From contig SVUD01000016.1 of the NCBI GenBank assembly GCA_015063445.1, positions 1-37,892 of the forward strand: DNA of 37,892 bases, in the 5' to 3' direction. Source of the DNA: Oscillospiraceae bacterium. GTDB taxonomy: Bacteria > Bacillota_A > Clostridia > Oscillospirales > CAG-272. Under the pieces are notes generated by a model. That model was not told the origin of the DNA. It searched no databases and worked only from the letters and a program-made list of their open reading frames with translations. Shown one piece after another: positions 22,860 through 34,906 of this stretch (position 1 is the stretch's first letter; every line of letters begins with the position of its first letter). A program made the position numbers and the translations under genes.

Positions 22860-24023
22860 ATGAAAAATTACGTAACTAAAATAAGGCGTGAGCTTCATTC
22901 GTGCCCGGGCGTTGGCTTCGAGCTTGATGAAACTCTTGACGTTATAAGACGTGAGCTTGACAGCTTTGCCGTGCCTTATACCGAAAAATACGGAAAAAGC
23001 TCGATAATAGCAACCGTTAACGGAGAAAAGGCGGGCTATACCTTAGCCTTAAGAGCCGATACCGACGCTCTGCCGATAGTCGAGAAAAACGACGTTCCGT
23101 ATAAATCAAAAAACGAGGGCAAAATGCACGCCTGCGGTCACGATGCTCATACGGCAATACTGCTCGACGTAATACGAAGAGTAAACGAAATTAAGGACAA
23201 AATACCGTACCGTGTTAAGTTTATCTTTCAAAGCGCCGAGGAGCATACGACGAGCGGCGCAAAGCTGATTTGCGAGAGCGGAGCTTTGAGTGACGTCTCG
23301 GAGATATTCGGCTTGCACGTTTTCCCCGATATAGACGCAGGTAAAATAGCAATTTCCGACGGACCTCAGAACGCAACAAGCTTTGGCTTTTATCTTAATT
23401 TTTACGGCAAAAGCGCGCACGCCGCCAGACGTGAAGAGGGCATAGACGCCATAAAAATGGCAAATAAGGCGTATCTTCTCATTGAGGATATGATAGGAAA
23501 GCATAGAGAGACGGGTGATAAAACCGTCTTTCACGTCGGTAAAATAGAGGGCGGAACGACGAATAACGTCGTTGCAGATAAATGCTCTATGTTCGCAACC
23601 CTAAGAAGCCTTAGCGACGAGGAGAGTGAAAAAACGGGCGGCGATATCAAAAAAATATGCGAGAGCGTGGCAAACGAATTTGGCGGAAAATTTGAATTTG
23701 TAGAGGTAAAGCGCTACCCCGTGATAATTAACGACGAAAAATCGACCGCTTTTGCAAGGCGCGCTTGCGTTGGCGTTGTCGGTGAAGAGAACGTTGTACC
23801 AAAGGAAAGAGATATGGTCGGCGAGGACTTTTCGTATTACACAAAGCTTGTCCCGGGCTGCTTCTTCCGTCTCGGCGTAAGAAACGAGCCGCTCGGCTTC
23901 ACGTGTTCGCTTCATAACGATAAATTCGATATAGACGAGAGAGCGCTCAAAATAGGCTCTGATGTTTTTGTAAAGCTTATTCTTAACAAAGCGGAAGAAC
24001 TAAGTTCAAAAAATAACGTATAA
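22860..24023 (+). CDS. M20-family amidohydrolase (N-acyl amino acid or peptide hydrolase)
   Basis: A cytoplasmic metallohydrolase of 387 residues of the M20D type. Motifs: RRELHSCPGVGFEL near the N-terminus, LALRADTDALPI, HACGHDAHT (the Cys and His that bind metal), SAEEH with the catalytic Glu pair, GLHVFPDIDAGKI, the dimerisation segment with GKSAHAARREEGIDAI, and LHNDKFDIDE near the C-terminus, which contributes the last metal-binding His. Relatives hydrolyse hippurate, N-acetyl-diaminopimelate, indole-3-acetyl amino acids or other N-acyl amino acids; the substrate cannot be decided. The start has only a weak AAGGC before it, next to a strong hairpin. It may be read from the same transcript as the SGNH gene 91 bases upstream, and it ends in a two-way terminator. 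Confidence 0.92.
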   Translation: MKNYVTKIRRELHSCPGVGFELDETLDVIRRELDSFAVPYTEKYGKSSIIATVNGEKAGYTLALRADTDALPIVEKNDVPYKSKNEGKMHACGHDAHTAILLDVIRRVNEIKDKIPYRVKFIFQSAEEHTTSGAKLICESGALSDVSEIFGLHVFPDIDAGKIAISDGPQNATSFGFYLNFYGKSAHAARREEGIDAIKMANKAYLLIEDMIGKHRETGDKTVFHVGKIEGGTTNNVVADKCSMFATLRSLSDEESEKTGGDIKKICESVANEFGGKFEFVEVKRYPVIINDEKSTAFARRACVGVVGEENVVPKERDMVGEDFSYYTKLVPGCFFRLGVRNEPLGFTCSLHNDKFDIDERALKIGSDVFVKLILNKAEELSSKNNV

Positions 24024-24080
24024 AATGTTTTTCAGAAAGCGAACAGCCGTCAAAAAGCAAACAATTATAGACAAAATTGC

Positions 24081-24128
24081 AAAAAAGCAGACTTAAATCT
24101 CCGCTTGTGGACTAAAGTCTGCTTTTTA
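24081..24128. terminator. Two-way terminator between the M20 and propeller genes
   Basis: The arms AAAAAAGCAGACTT and AAGTCTGCTTTTTA flank a loop of about 20 bases, with an A-run and a T-run on opposite sides. It serves both convergent genes. Confidence 0.88.
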
Positions 24129-24140
24129 TTTTATTTGTAT

Positions 24141-25616
24141 TTAAGCCTTGAAATATCCCTCTGCCTCGAAGCAGTAGAGGTTGCCGTAGCTCCAGTTATT
24201 TATCTCGCTCATAAGAGTGCGGTCGAAGGTGAGCCAATAATACTTCATTCTCGTTCCGTATCTTATAGGCATAATGGTTGCCCAGCCTCGGAAGCCTCCG
24301 TCGGGATAATCGCATTTAAGGTTGGTGAAGCTATCGAACTTACCCCATTCGTAAACACGGTAGTCCGAGATCGCATGGAAGTCGTTTCCGCAGGCGAAGA
24401 AGAATTTTCCGTCGAGTCTTAGAATTGAGCCGCCCGTCTCTTCACCGACGGGGCCGAGACCAACGAACTTGTAATCCTTGTCGGGACGGTCGGACTCGAA
24501 GAAGAAGTATCTGTATTTACCGTATTCCTCGTCAATGCGGCAAAGAGTGAAGAGCCATTTTTTACGAGCGGCGTCGTATGTAAAGTCGGGGTCCTCGTCA
24601 CCCTTCTTGCCGAGAAGAACCGTATCATCAAGGTTTTCCTTGGTCATAAGGGGAAGGGGGGTAACGTCAACTATATTAACGCCGAATCTTATATCGTGAT
24701 CAAACGTTCCGTATGAGAGAACGTGACCCGCGGAGCCGTCACGAACCCAGACGTGCCACTTGTTATCCATACGGTTGAATACGTACGAGGCGGCAACCTC
24801 CGAGTGAATTTTTTCGCCCTTCTCACCGTGAGAATAGAAGATAGCGCCCTCCATTTTGAAGTCAGCGGTTCCGGGCAGCCAGGAAAGAACGCTCTGGTAA
24901 GAGCCTCTCGCAAGGCGTGAGCTAACCGAGAGGAAAACTCTGCCGTTTTCCATAATGAGATCTCCGTTTTCGTATTTGAAGGGACGGATATCCGCCTGAC
25001 CTATTCCGCAGTCAATGCAAGAGCCCGCGCCAACGATTGTCGCGCTTCCCGCAAGCTTAACGTCCACCTTAGCCGTCTCGAAGAAGGCGAAGGAATTCGA
25101 GCTTTTGAACGGAAGCGATTCCTCGGTAGTAACGTAGAACATAGAGCCGTTTACACAAACGTATATATCAAAATATTTCGGACGGAGCGAAACTATGAAT
25201 TCAAAGCCCTCGCCTATCTCCGAGGGAACGTGAGTCTTGCTTACACGCTCACCGTCAAAGAAGGAAACGACGGTCTCCCAGTCATCGCTTTCAATCATAA
25301 CCTCAGCCTTTGCGCCGCTCATCGAGCGGAAAACGAAGCCAGCGGCGCCTCGGAGAGAGGTTATCTTCATTTTATAGGTAGCGAAGGGGAAGAAGGATGC
25401 GAGAAGTCTTTGTACGTAGCCCTCGCCCATAACCGTATATCCCGAGGGCGAAACGCTTTCGCTCATATCTCCCTGATGCGCGACAAGAGGATAAAGATCG
25501 CCTCTGTCGGTAACGGTGAAATCGGAAGTAAAGGTCATTTTTGAGAGCGGAATCTCAAGGTTTTTACACATATTCATCGAAAATTTGCGGATAAAATTCA
25601 TGTCCGAAAAATTCAT
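24141..25616 (-). CDS. Intracellular GH43/GH32-like beta-propeller protein
   Basis: A protein of 491 residues without a signal peptide or membrane segment. Its N-terminal half (about residues 25-205) is beta-rich and resembles a concanavalin-type jelly roll. The C-terminal half (about 215-490) has the repeating pattern of a five-bladed glycosidase propeller: DPDFTYDAARKKWLFTLCRI, then EETGGSILRLDGKFFFACGN, then FRGWATIMPI. This suggests a glycoside hydrolase of the GH43/GH32/GH68 superfamily or a relative of it. Catalytic residues cannot be assigned with confidence, although several acidic residues are placed at blade starts (for example in KKGDEDPDF). GGAGG lies 6 bases before the ATG, with a promoter upstream. 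It is probably an orphan enzyme acting on imported sugars, and it stands alone between two terminator-like signals. Confidence 0.6.
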   Translation of the reverse strand: MNFSDMNFIRKFSMNMCKNLEIPLSKMTFTSDFTVTDRGDLYPLVAHQGDMSESVSPSGYTVMGEGYVQRLLASFFPFATYKMKITSLRGAAGFVFRSMSGAKAEVMIESDDWETVVSFFDGERVSKTHVPSEIGEGFEFIVSLRPKYFDIYVCVNGSMFYVTTEESLPFKSSNSFAFFETAKVDVKLAGSATIVGAGSCIDCGIGQADIRPFKYENGDLIMENGRVFLSVSSRLARGSYQSVLSWLPGTADFKMEGAIFYSHGEKGEKIHSEVAASYVFNRMDNKWHVWVRDGSAGHVLSYGTFDHDIRFGVNIVDVTPLPLMTKENLDDTVLLGKKGDEDPDFTYDAARKKWLFTLCRIDEEYGKYRYFFFESDRPDKDYKFVGLGPVGEETGGSILRLDGKFFFACGNDFHAISDYRVYEWGKFDSFTNLKCDYPDGGFRGWATIMPIRYGTRMKYYWLTFDRTLMSEINNWSYGNLYCFEAEGYFKA

Positions 25617-25668
25617 AATAGCCTCCGTAAGTTAACGAGTTTTTTGCGTGTCGCTTTGCGACACCTAT

Positions 25669-25697
25669 ATTTTACTTTAAACTCAAATAAAAGTCAA
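25669..25697 (-). promoter_or_regulatory. Promoter of the propeller gene
   Basis: On the minus strand TTGACT (25692-25697), a 17-base spacer and TAAAAT (25669-25674), 53 bases before the start codon. Confidence 0.7.
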
Positions 25698-25810
25698 TAG
25701 AAAAATGAATTTTCCAAACCTATTTTTTAACACGTATACGGCTTAAAGCTTTCCTTTAAGCTTGGCTTTAGCGCATGAGCGCTTTTTTGATTTATTCTTT
25801 CCTTTTGCTT

Positions 25811-27214
25811 CTATGCCTCAAAGTCGTCCTTCTTGTGTCTTATAAGATGGCGCATCATAGCCTTTCTGTTAAAAGGAATAAGGGGATAAAGATAATGTCT
25901 TTTTCCCGTTACCGTCGTATTTGTGGCAACGAAAATACAGAAGAGAACCAGACCGATTATAAACCCGGGAAGCCTTAAAAAGTAAACTAAAGTTAGAATA
26001 ACGACTCGTGTAAACTTAAAAGCGTAGCTTAATTCGTGACTCTGCTGAGCAAAATTGGCTATCGCGACGCACGCCATATAGAAAATAACGTCCTCGGAAA
26101 ACCACCCGATGCTCACCGCAAAATCGCCGAGGATAAGAGCGCCCACGACCGAAAGAGAATTGGAGAGCATATTCGGGGTATTCATCGAGGCGAGGGCAAG
26201 ACCGTCGAGCGCAAGCTCGGCTAAGAAGAGCTGAAGAATTATAGGCAGCGCGCCCGGGTCGTCGGGAACGAGAAATGAAAGACTCTCGGGCAAAACGGAA
26301 GAGTTTTCCACAGCGAGATACCAAAGGGGCGTCACGATTACCGAGAGAAGCAGAATAGAGATGCGCAAGAGTCTTAAATAAGTGCCGACGAGGGGCGAGA
26401 AGGAATAATCGTCAGCCTCCTCGGTGAAATCGAAAATAGAGGTCGGAAGTATCATTACCTCGGGGGACGTGTCGCAAAAAATCAGCACGTTACCCTCCAA
26501 AACCTGCGCCGCGGCGGTGTCGGGACGCTCCGTTTTACGCACCTTTGGAAAGGGATTAAACCACCGTCTTTTTATAAGCGACTCGGTAAGGCTCTGCGCT
26601 CCGAGGGTAATGGAGCTCGGCTTTGCCTCGCGTATCTTTTTGCACACGGATGCCACGTAATCGGGCTTTGCCACGCCATCCATATAGCAAACGACGACGT
26701 CGGTATGCGACGAGCCGCCTATATCGAAATGCTTCATAGTCAGCCTCGGGTCTCTTATTCTTCGTCTGAGAAGAGCGGTATTCATAATAAGCGTTTCAAC
26801 AAAGCCGTCGCGCGCGCCCTGCATAACTCTGTCGGTCTCGGGCTCGGATATACTTCTTGCGGGGTAGGTTCTGAGGTCTAAAATTATCACCTCGTTGCCA
26901 AAGCTTTCGGAAAGGAGGGCGGTCTGTCCCGAAAGAACGGCAGACGTGATAGCCTCTATCTCGCCGACTCTTCCGACCTCAACGTACGGAATGACCTTTT
27001 CGCATTCCTCAGCCTTGCCGAGAGTCTTTTGCCCGAGAAGATATTGCATAACCCTTTGCAGCTCTCCGTCCTTAACAAAGCCGTCGACGAAGAAAAAGGT
27101 CAGCTCCGTGTCACCTACGTCGAGCCTTTTTTTGAGAATATCGAAGTTTTTTCCGTATCCGAGAGCGCTTTCGAGAAGGGATACGTTTTCCTTATAATCC
27201 GAGCTTAGCGTCAT
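25811..27214 (-). CDS. spoVAF: Spore germination protein of the GerA/SpoVAF family
   Basis: A membrane protein of 467 residues. The cytoplasmic N-terminal part contains GKNFDILKKR, FFFVDGFVKD and the segment IGGSSHTDVVVCYMDGVAKP. A C-terminal set of membrane helices follows (about residues 280-440), with PEVMILPTSIFDF and the GerA signature TPNMLSNSLSVVGALILGDF. SpoVAF and GerA subunits sit in the inner spore membrane and act in germination and dipicolinate release. The start is set at the ATG at 27214, because GGAGG lies 5 bases upstream and the N-terminus then has the length seen in B. subtilis SpoVAF; a longer frame from 27328 lacks a ribosome binding site and overlaps the birA promoter. 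SpoVA partner genes are not in the window. No sporulation promoter was identified with confidence. Confidence 0.88.
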   Translation of the reverse strand: MTLSSDYKENVSLLESALGYGKNFDILKKRLDVGDTELTFFFVDGFVKDGELQRVMQYLLGQKTLGKAEECEKVIPYVEVGRVGEIEAITSAVLSGQTALLSESFGNEVIILDLRTYPARSISEPETDRVMQGARDGFVETLIMNTALLRRRIRDPRLTMKHFDIGGSSHTDVVVCYMDGVAKPDYVASVCKKIREAKPSSITLGAQSLTESLIKRRWFNPFPKVRKTERPDTAAAQVLEGNVLIFCDTSPEVMILPTSIFDFTEEADDYSFSPLVGTYLRLLRISILLLSVIVTPLWYLAVENSSVLPESLSFLVPDDPGALPIILQLFLAELALDGLALASMNTPNMLSNSLSVVGALILGDFAVSIGWFSEDVIFYMACVAIANFAQQSHELSYAFKFTRVVILTLVYFLRLPGFIIGLVLFCIFVATNTTVTGKRHYLYPLIPFNRKAMMRHLIRHKKDDFEA

Positions 27215-27321
27215 TTCTGCCTCCGTGGCGTTTTTTATGTAATTTTTGACACGCGTCTCGCCAAATATTCTAAAGAAGGGCAAAAAAGGGAATAAAGATT
27301 TTTTAAAATTGGGCGTTTGTC

Positions 27322-27350
27322 TTGACATTGCATTTTCTTTTTGCTAAAAT
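27322..27350 (+). promoter_or_regulatory. Promoter of birA
   Basis: TTGACA (27322-27327), a 17-base spacer and TAAAAT (27345-27350), 35 bases before the birA start. It overlaps the region that a longer spoVAF frame would require. Confidence 0.75.
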
Positions 27351-27384
27351 GTCTTTGATTAAATATTTAAAGGCGTAATATTTT

Positions 27385-28161
27385 ATGAGCAGTGATTTTG
27401 TTAATCAAATAAAGAACGCTTTTTCGTGCGATAGCCCGAGCGCCGAGCTTTTCGTATGCGATACGACCGCTTCAACCAATGACGACGCAAGAGCATATGC
27501 CTCCTCCGGCAGCGGAAAAAACGCGGTTTTTATAGCTAAGGAGCAGACAGCGGGGCGGGGCAGACGGGGCAGAAGCTTCATCTCCCGTGAGGGCGGTCTT
27601 TATCTTTCCTATCTTCACTATCCGACTCTTCCCGTGTCAAAGGCTATAATGCTCACCGTATTTTCCGCTGTCGCGCTCTCTGAGGTTATCGAGGAAATGA
27701 CCGACGCTCGCCCACGCATCAAATGGGTGAACGACGTCTTTTTAGGCGGTAAAAAGCTTGCGGGAATTCTTGCTGAGGGTGGCTTTACCGAGGACGGACA
27801 GGGCTTTGAATACGCCGTAGTCGGCATAGGCGTGAATCTCTGCGGAAGGGAGCTTCCCAACGAAATAAGCGCCATTGCCACGACTCTTGAAAAGGAAACG
27901 GGAGTGTCGGTAAATATCCCCGAGTTTGCTCTCCGCCTATCCGAAAAGCTCTCTCGCTTTGAGGAAAGCCTTGCGGACGAGTATATGAAGGGCTACCGAG
28001 AGCGCTCGCTTATTATTGGCAAGCGCGTGAAAATGACGAGCGCGAAAGAGGAATTTTTCGCCTCCGTTCTCGGCATTGAAAACGACGGCGGACTTACCGT
28101 AAGACTTGACACGGGCGAGGAGAAAACGCTCTATTCGGCAGAGGTCGGCGTTATTCTTTAG
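27385..28161 (+). CDS. birA: Biotin--[acetyl-CoA carboxylase] ligase
   Basis: An enzyme of 258 residues that makes biotinyl-AMP and attaches biotin to carrier proteins. Motifs are TTASTNDDAR near residue 30, the nucleotide loop GRGRRGRSF (about 57-65), KWVNDVF, GKKLAGIL and GIGVNL, with the usual small C-terminal domain (about 210-258). There is no N-terminal helix-turn-helix, so this is the monofunctional kind without repressor activity. The ribosome binding site is weak (AAAGG about 13 bases before the ATG). A consensus promoter lies upstream. It is followed after 122 bases by lacZ, which may be read from the same transcript. Confidence 0.93.
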   Translation: MSSDFVNQIKNAFSCDSPSAELFVCDTTASTNDDARAYASSGSGKNAVFIAKEQTAGRGRRGRSFISREGGLYLSYLHYPTLPVSKAIMLTVFSAVALSEVIEEMTDARPRIKWVNDVFLGGKKLAGILAEGGFTEDGQGFEYAVVGIGVNLCGRELPNEISAIATTLEKETGVSVNIPEFALRLSEKLSRFEESLADEYMKGYRERSLIIGKRVKMTSAKEEFFASVLGIENDGGLTVRLDTGEEKTLYSAEVGVIL

Positions 28162-28226
28162 AGCGAGCCGCCGCTTCGTTTTGCAGAGCCGAGCTTTATA
28201 CCTCGCAATTTACCGAATAAGCATAA

Positions 28227-31352
<3,126 letters not shown>

Positions 31353-31417
31353 AGTCTTAGCCACAGACTTGTGAATATGGCAAAAAAGTAAACAATTGTT
31401 AGAAACGGAGAGTTATT

Positions 31418-32920
31418 ATGAATATCAACACCGCTATATGTGCCCTTCTTAACTATGCCGAAAGGACCGAGCTTATTGATAAGCTTGACCGAGCTTATAC
31501 CGCAAATAAGCTTCTTGAAATGCTTTCTCTCAGTGAGTATACCGAGGAAGCTTGCGAGAATTACGAGCTGGTCGAGATTCTTGACGCTATCTGCACGTAT
31601 GCATACGAAAACAAACTGATTGACGGTGACAGCGTAGTATACCGTGACCTTTTCGATACCAAAATAATGGGCGCTCTCTGCCCCAGACCCTCAGAGGTTA
31701 TCTCGACCTTTGAGAGTCTTTACGAGGAAAATCCCGAGCTTGCCACCGATTACTTCTATAAGCTCTCGATAGACTCGAACTACATAAGAGCGGACAGAAT
31801 TAAAAAGGACCTCAAATGGAAGAGCGAAAGCGAATACGGCGAGATAGATATTACCGTAAACCTTTCCAAGCCCGAGAAGGACCCCAAGGCTATCGCGGCG
31901 GCAAAGCTTCTTCCTCAGTCGGGATATCCTAAGTGCCTTCTCTGTCACGAAAACGAGGGCTATGAGGGTAACCTCTCAAAGCCGGCAAGACAGACTCTCC
32001 GTCAGATACCCTTTGATATGGCGGGCACCGATTGGTATTTGCAGTATTCACCCTACGTTTACTATAACGAGCATTGCATTGCGCTCTCATCTCTTCACAC
32101 GCCAATGAAGATAGACCGTTCGAGCTTTGCTAAGCTTCTTTCGTTTATCAATCACTTCCCCCATTACTTTATCGGTTCTAACGCAGACCTTCCCATCGTA
32201 GGCGGTTCTATCCTCTCGCACGATCATATGCAGGGCGGAAGATATACCTTTGCTATGGCAAACGCTCCTATCGAAAAGAAAATTTCATTCGTCGGATTTG
32301 AGGATATCAAGGCTGGAATTGTTAAGTGGCCGATGTCGGTTATCAGACTTTCGGGTACAGACCGTGAAAGACTCGTAGAGCTTGCGGATAAAATCCTCGT
32401 TGCGTGGAGAAGCTACACCGATGAAGAGGCGTTCGTTTATCACGAGACCGAAGGCGAGCCTCACAATACCATCACGCCCATAGCGAGAAAGAGAGGCGGC
32501 GACTTCGAGCTTGACCTCGTTCTCCGAAACAATATCGTAACCGAGGAAAATCCTCTCGGCGTATATCATCCTCACGCCGAGCATCATAATATTAAAAAGG
32601 AGAACATCGGTCTTATCGAGGTTATGGGACTTGCCGTTCTTCCCGCGCGTCTTAAGGGCGAGATAGCCGATATGAAGAAGGCTATTCTCAGCGGAACCGA
32701 CTTTGCGACGGTGGAAAGCATCGAGAAGCATAAGGAGTGGTACCTCAAGTTCAAGGATAACTATACCTTCGACGAGAGCAACACCGAGGATATAATCAAG
32801 GCGGAGATAGGAAAGACCTTCGTAAGAGTTCTTAAGGACGCGGGTGTCTTTAAGGATACCGCCGAGGGCAGAAAATATTTCGAGAGATTCATTGAGTTTG
32901 TTAACTATGGAAGAAAATAA
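31418..32920 (+). CDS. galT: UDP-glucose--hexose-1-phosphate uridylyltransferase (Firmicute type)
   Basis: A cytoplasmic enzyme of 500 residues that exchanges UMP between UDP-glucose and galactose 1-phosphate in the Leloir pathway. It belongs to the long Firmicute class, which differs from the 350-residue E. coli form: about 170 N-terminal helical residues precede CLLCHENEGYEGNLSKPARQ, then the catalytic HIT-like segment GSILSHDHMQGGR, then GEPHNTITPIARKRGG and GVYHPHAEHHNIKKENIGLI. GGAG lies 7-8 bases before the ATG. It is 65 bases after lacZ and overlaps the PAP2 gene by 14 bases, so the three are probably one operon. Confidence 0.95.
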   Translation: MNINTAICALLNYAERTELIDKLDRAYTANKLLEMLSLSEYTEEACENYELVEILDAICTYAYENKLIDGDSVVYRDLFDTKIMGALCPRPSEVISTFESLYEENPELATDYFYKLSIDSNYIRADRIKKDLKWKSESEYGEIDITVNLSKPEKDPKAIAAAKLLPQSGYPKCLLCHENEGYEGNLSKPARQTLRQIPFDMAGTDWYLQYSPYVYYNEHCIALSSLHTPMKIDRSSFAKLLSFINHFPHYFIGSNADLPIVGGSILSHDHMQGGRYTFAMANAPIEKKISFVGFEDIKAGIVKWPMSVIRLSGTDRERLVELADKILVAWRSYTDEEAFVYHETEGEPHNTITPIARKRGGDFELDLVLRNNIVTEENPLGVYHPHAEHHNIKKENIGLIEVMGLAVLPARLKGEIADMKKAILSGTDFATVESIEKHKEWYLKFKDNYTFDESNTEDIIKAEIGKTFVRVLKDAGVFKDTAEGRKYFERFIEFVNYGRK

Positions 32921-33626
32921 GAAATTAAACACCGAGCAAAAGGATACGGAAAACGCGCTTACCGACGTGCGTGAGCTTGACTTCTCGGACAGTGAAGCGG
33001 AAACCGCCTCGGAAAGCCGTGATAGCTCAGATATGTCTTTCGGCGGCGAAGAAGCCTCGGAAATCCAAAAGGGCTCAGATGCGACCGCCGACGTCGAGGA
33101 AGCCCGGGAGAAGCCCGAGTACGTGCCGAAAAGCAGATACGAAAAGGTGCTTTACAGCGTATACCGTGACGAAGGACTTTCGGAGATTTTGCGCGTCGCC
33201 TCTATTGCGATAGTAGCGCTGACGGCGTATTTCTTCTTCGTTCACGTGCTGAAGCTCTTCGAGAAAGGACCTCTCTTAGCGCTCGAGGCGCTTATCATAA
33301 CGGGAGTGCCGTTTATAGCTCTCAGCGTTATGCGTGTCCTCATCAACGCTCCGCGCCCCTATGAGCTTTTTGAGTTTTATGAGAAAAAGCCGAAGGGGAA
33401 GAGCGGCAGATCCTTTCCGTCAAGGCACGTGTTCTCGGTATTCGTTATCGGAACGGTTCTCGTGCCCTCGAACGCTCTTCTCGGCATAGGAATTTTAGTG
33501 CTCGGAGCTATGCTTGCGGCAATGCGAGTGCTTCTCGGAGTGCATTTTATAAGAGACGTCGCGGCGGGAGCTCTTATCGGAACGATATCGGGCGCTCTCG
33601 GACTTTTAATACTTACTTGGATTTAA
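32907..33626 (+). CDS. PAP2-family membrane phosphatase
   Basis: A protein of 239 residues. The first 85 or so are acidic and disordered (many Glu, Asp and Ser), and the rest carries four or more membrane helices. The PAP2 signature is present with variations: RVLINAPRP (Arg replaces the usual first Lys), PSRH in SFPSRHVFS (instead of PSGH), and RVLLGVHFIRD with the final His and Asp. Such enzymes remove phosphate from lipid or isoprenoid carriers. The ATG at 32907 overlaps the galT stop by 14 bases, which suggests coupled translation; a longer frame inside galT is unlikely. The acidic N-terminal extension is not part of the usual family. Confidence 0.87.
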   Translation: MEENKKLNTEQKDTENALTDVRELDFSDSEAETASESRDSSDMSFGGEEASEIQKGSDATADVEEAREKPEYVPKSRYEKVLYSVYRDEGLSEILRVASIAIVALTAYFFFVHVLKLFEKGPLLALEALIITGVPFIALSVMRVLINAPRPYELFEFYEKKPKGKSGRSFPSRHVFSVFVIGTVLVPSNALLGIGILVLGAMLAAMRVLLGVHFIRDVAAGALIGTISGALGLLILTWI

Positions 33627-33722
33627 AATTAAATCATCAAAGCAGCATACGTGCCGAGCCGTGTAACCTTTTGCATAGCTTTTTGTATGCTGACAGTAAA
33701 AACAATACAGCGAGGTAAAGAT

Positions 33723-34418
33723 ATGAACGTTACGTGGATAACACAGGCAGGACTTGTTTTTGAGAGCGAAAGACTTACTGTTATGGTAGACCCCTACCTT
33801 TCAAATTCGGTTGCGGAGCAGCTTGATCCCAAAAAATACAGAAGAATAGAGGTAGACGAGAGCGTATTTGATATACGCCCCGACGTGATAATAATCACGC
33901 ACGACCACCTCGACCACCTTGATCCCGAAACTCTTAAAAGATTTCTTTCAAGAGAGGATAAGCGCATAACCGTTTTAGCGCCCTACAATGCGTACTTAAA
34001 GCTCCGTGAGTTTGGCGGAATTCATAACTACGTGCTGCTTAACCCCCACTCCGTGTGGAGCGAGGGCGGTATAACCTTCTACGCCGTAAAGGCGGAGCAT
34101 AGCGACCCCACGGCTGCGGGATATATCCTTGACGACGGCAGAGAAACCTTCTACGTCAGCGGCGATACGCTCTATAACTACGACGTTATTGACGATATAA
34201 TCGAGCTTTGCGAGGACGGAGTTGACTACGCCTTCCTTCCCATAAACGGCGTCGGCAACAATATGAACGCGCGTGACGCGGCGGACTTTGCCTGCGAGAT
34301 AGGCGCGAGATGCGCCGTACCTCTTCACTACGGTCTTTTCGATAACATAGACCCTAAGGATTTTGATTTTGATAACACGCTTATCTTAAAGCCTTATGTA
34401 AAAGGCACCCTTAAGTAA
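33723..34418 (+). CDS. UlaG-like metallo-beta-lactamase-fold hydrolase
   Basis: A cytoplasmic protein of 231 residues. The metal-binding motif THDHLDHLD (HxHxDH) is followed by VKAEHSDPTAAGY, VSGDTLYN and a final VPLHYGLFDNI with the last His. The segment INGVGNNMNARDAADFACEI is typical of UlaG-like lactonases; the E. coli member hydrolyses L-ascorbate 6-phosphate, but many relatives have unknown substrates. The start is taken at 33723, because GAGG lies about 8 bases upstream and the N-terminus then reads MNVTWITQAG as in the family; a longer frame adds a Cys-rich segment with no ribosome binding site. It is single, ends in a terminator and is not clearly coupled to the PAP2 gene 96 bases upstream. 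Confidence 0.88.
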   Translation: MNVTWITQAGLVFESERLTVMVDPYLSNSVAEQLDPKKYRRIEVDESVFDIRPDVIIITHDHLDHLDPETLKRFLSREDKRITVLAPYNAYLKLREFGGIHNYVLLNPHSVWSEGGITFYAVKAEHSDPTAAGYILDDGRETFYVSGDTLYNYDVIDDIIELCEDGVDYAFLPINGVGNNMNARDAADFACEIGARCAVPLHYGLFDNIDPKDFDFDNTLILKPYVKGTLK

Positions 34419-34450
34419 ACTGTTATTGTCAATTTAAAGTAAAAATCAAT

Positions 34451-34500
34451 AAAAACAGCAAAAATGAGAGCTTTAAGACTTTCAATTTTGCTGTTTTTGT
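34451..34500. terminator. Terminator after the UlaG-like gene
   Basis: AAAAACAGCAAAA pairs with TTTTGCTGTTTTT across a loop of about 20 bases, ending in a T-run. Confidence 0.85.
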
Positions 34501-34554
34501 TTTCTCAATTTTTTTGTTTCTTTTTGCTGTTTGAAGAGAAAAAGATAAAGGAAT

Positions 34555-34760
34555 AGCGCAGCGCCATTAAGGATACTGCGCATCGATATAAATCCCTAAT
34601 GGAATTTTCGATATGTTGCTATTGCCACTCGATATGCCGCGCTTGATACGTTTGCTCTGCAAACGAGGAATTTATATCATATCGAAGCCGACCGCAAGTG
34701 AGTTTATATCGAATCGAGCTCGTGTAACGAGCGAAATCTATCAAGCCGAGCGTATCGAAG
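34555..34760. repeat. Palindrome-rich spacer with ATATCGA linkers, copy D
   Basis: An outer inverted pair, GATATAAATCC (34585-34595) with GGAATTTATATC (34667-34678), encloses smaller hairpins such as GTTTGC-TCT-GCAAAC. Further palindromes follow (GCTCG-TGTAA-CGAGC) separated by ATATCGA-like linkers. The style is that of copies A-C, but with another linker. From 34760 to 34900 nothing recognisable was found. A frame of 108 codons in this stretch is not supported. Confidence 0.5.
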
Positions 34761-34906
34761 CATATCGACGAATAGCATCTGTGGAGATAGATTCAGTGCC
34801 TGTCAAGAAAATAGACATTTCTTATGAATGTGCCAATTATCTTTTTGATAAAGAGAAAAAAACTCAAAAAAATGCTTTAATTGGTACTTTTTGTAAAATA
34901 AAAATA

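Noticed and set aside
27215..27328. Longer start for the SpoVAF-like gene
   Set aside because: No ribosome binding site at 27328, overlap with the birA promoter, and GGAGG is ideally placed before the ATG at 27214.
32844..32906. Longer start for the PAP2 gene inside galT
   Set aside because: It would overlap galT by 77 bases without a ribosome binding site; the ATG at 32907 gives a normal short overlap.
33651..33722. Longer start for the UlaG-like gene
   Set aside because: The added Cys-rich residues are not part of the family and lack a ribosome binding site, while GAGG precedes the ATG at 33723.
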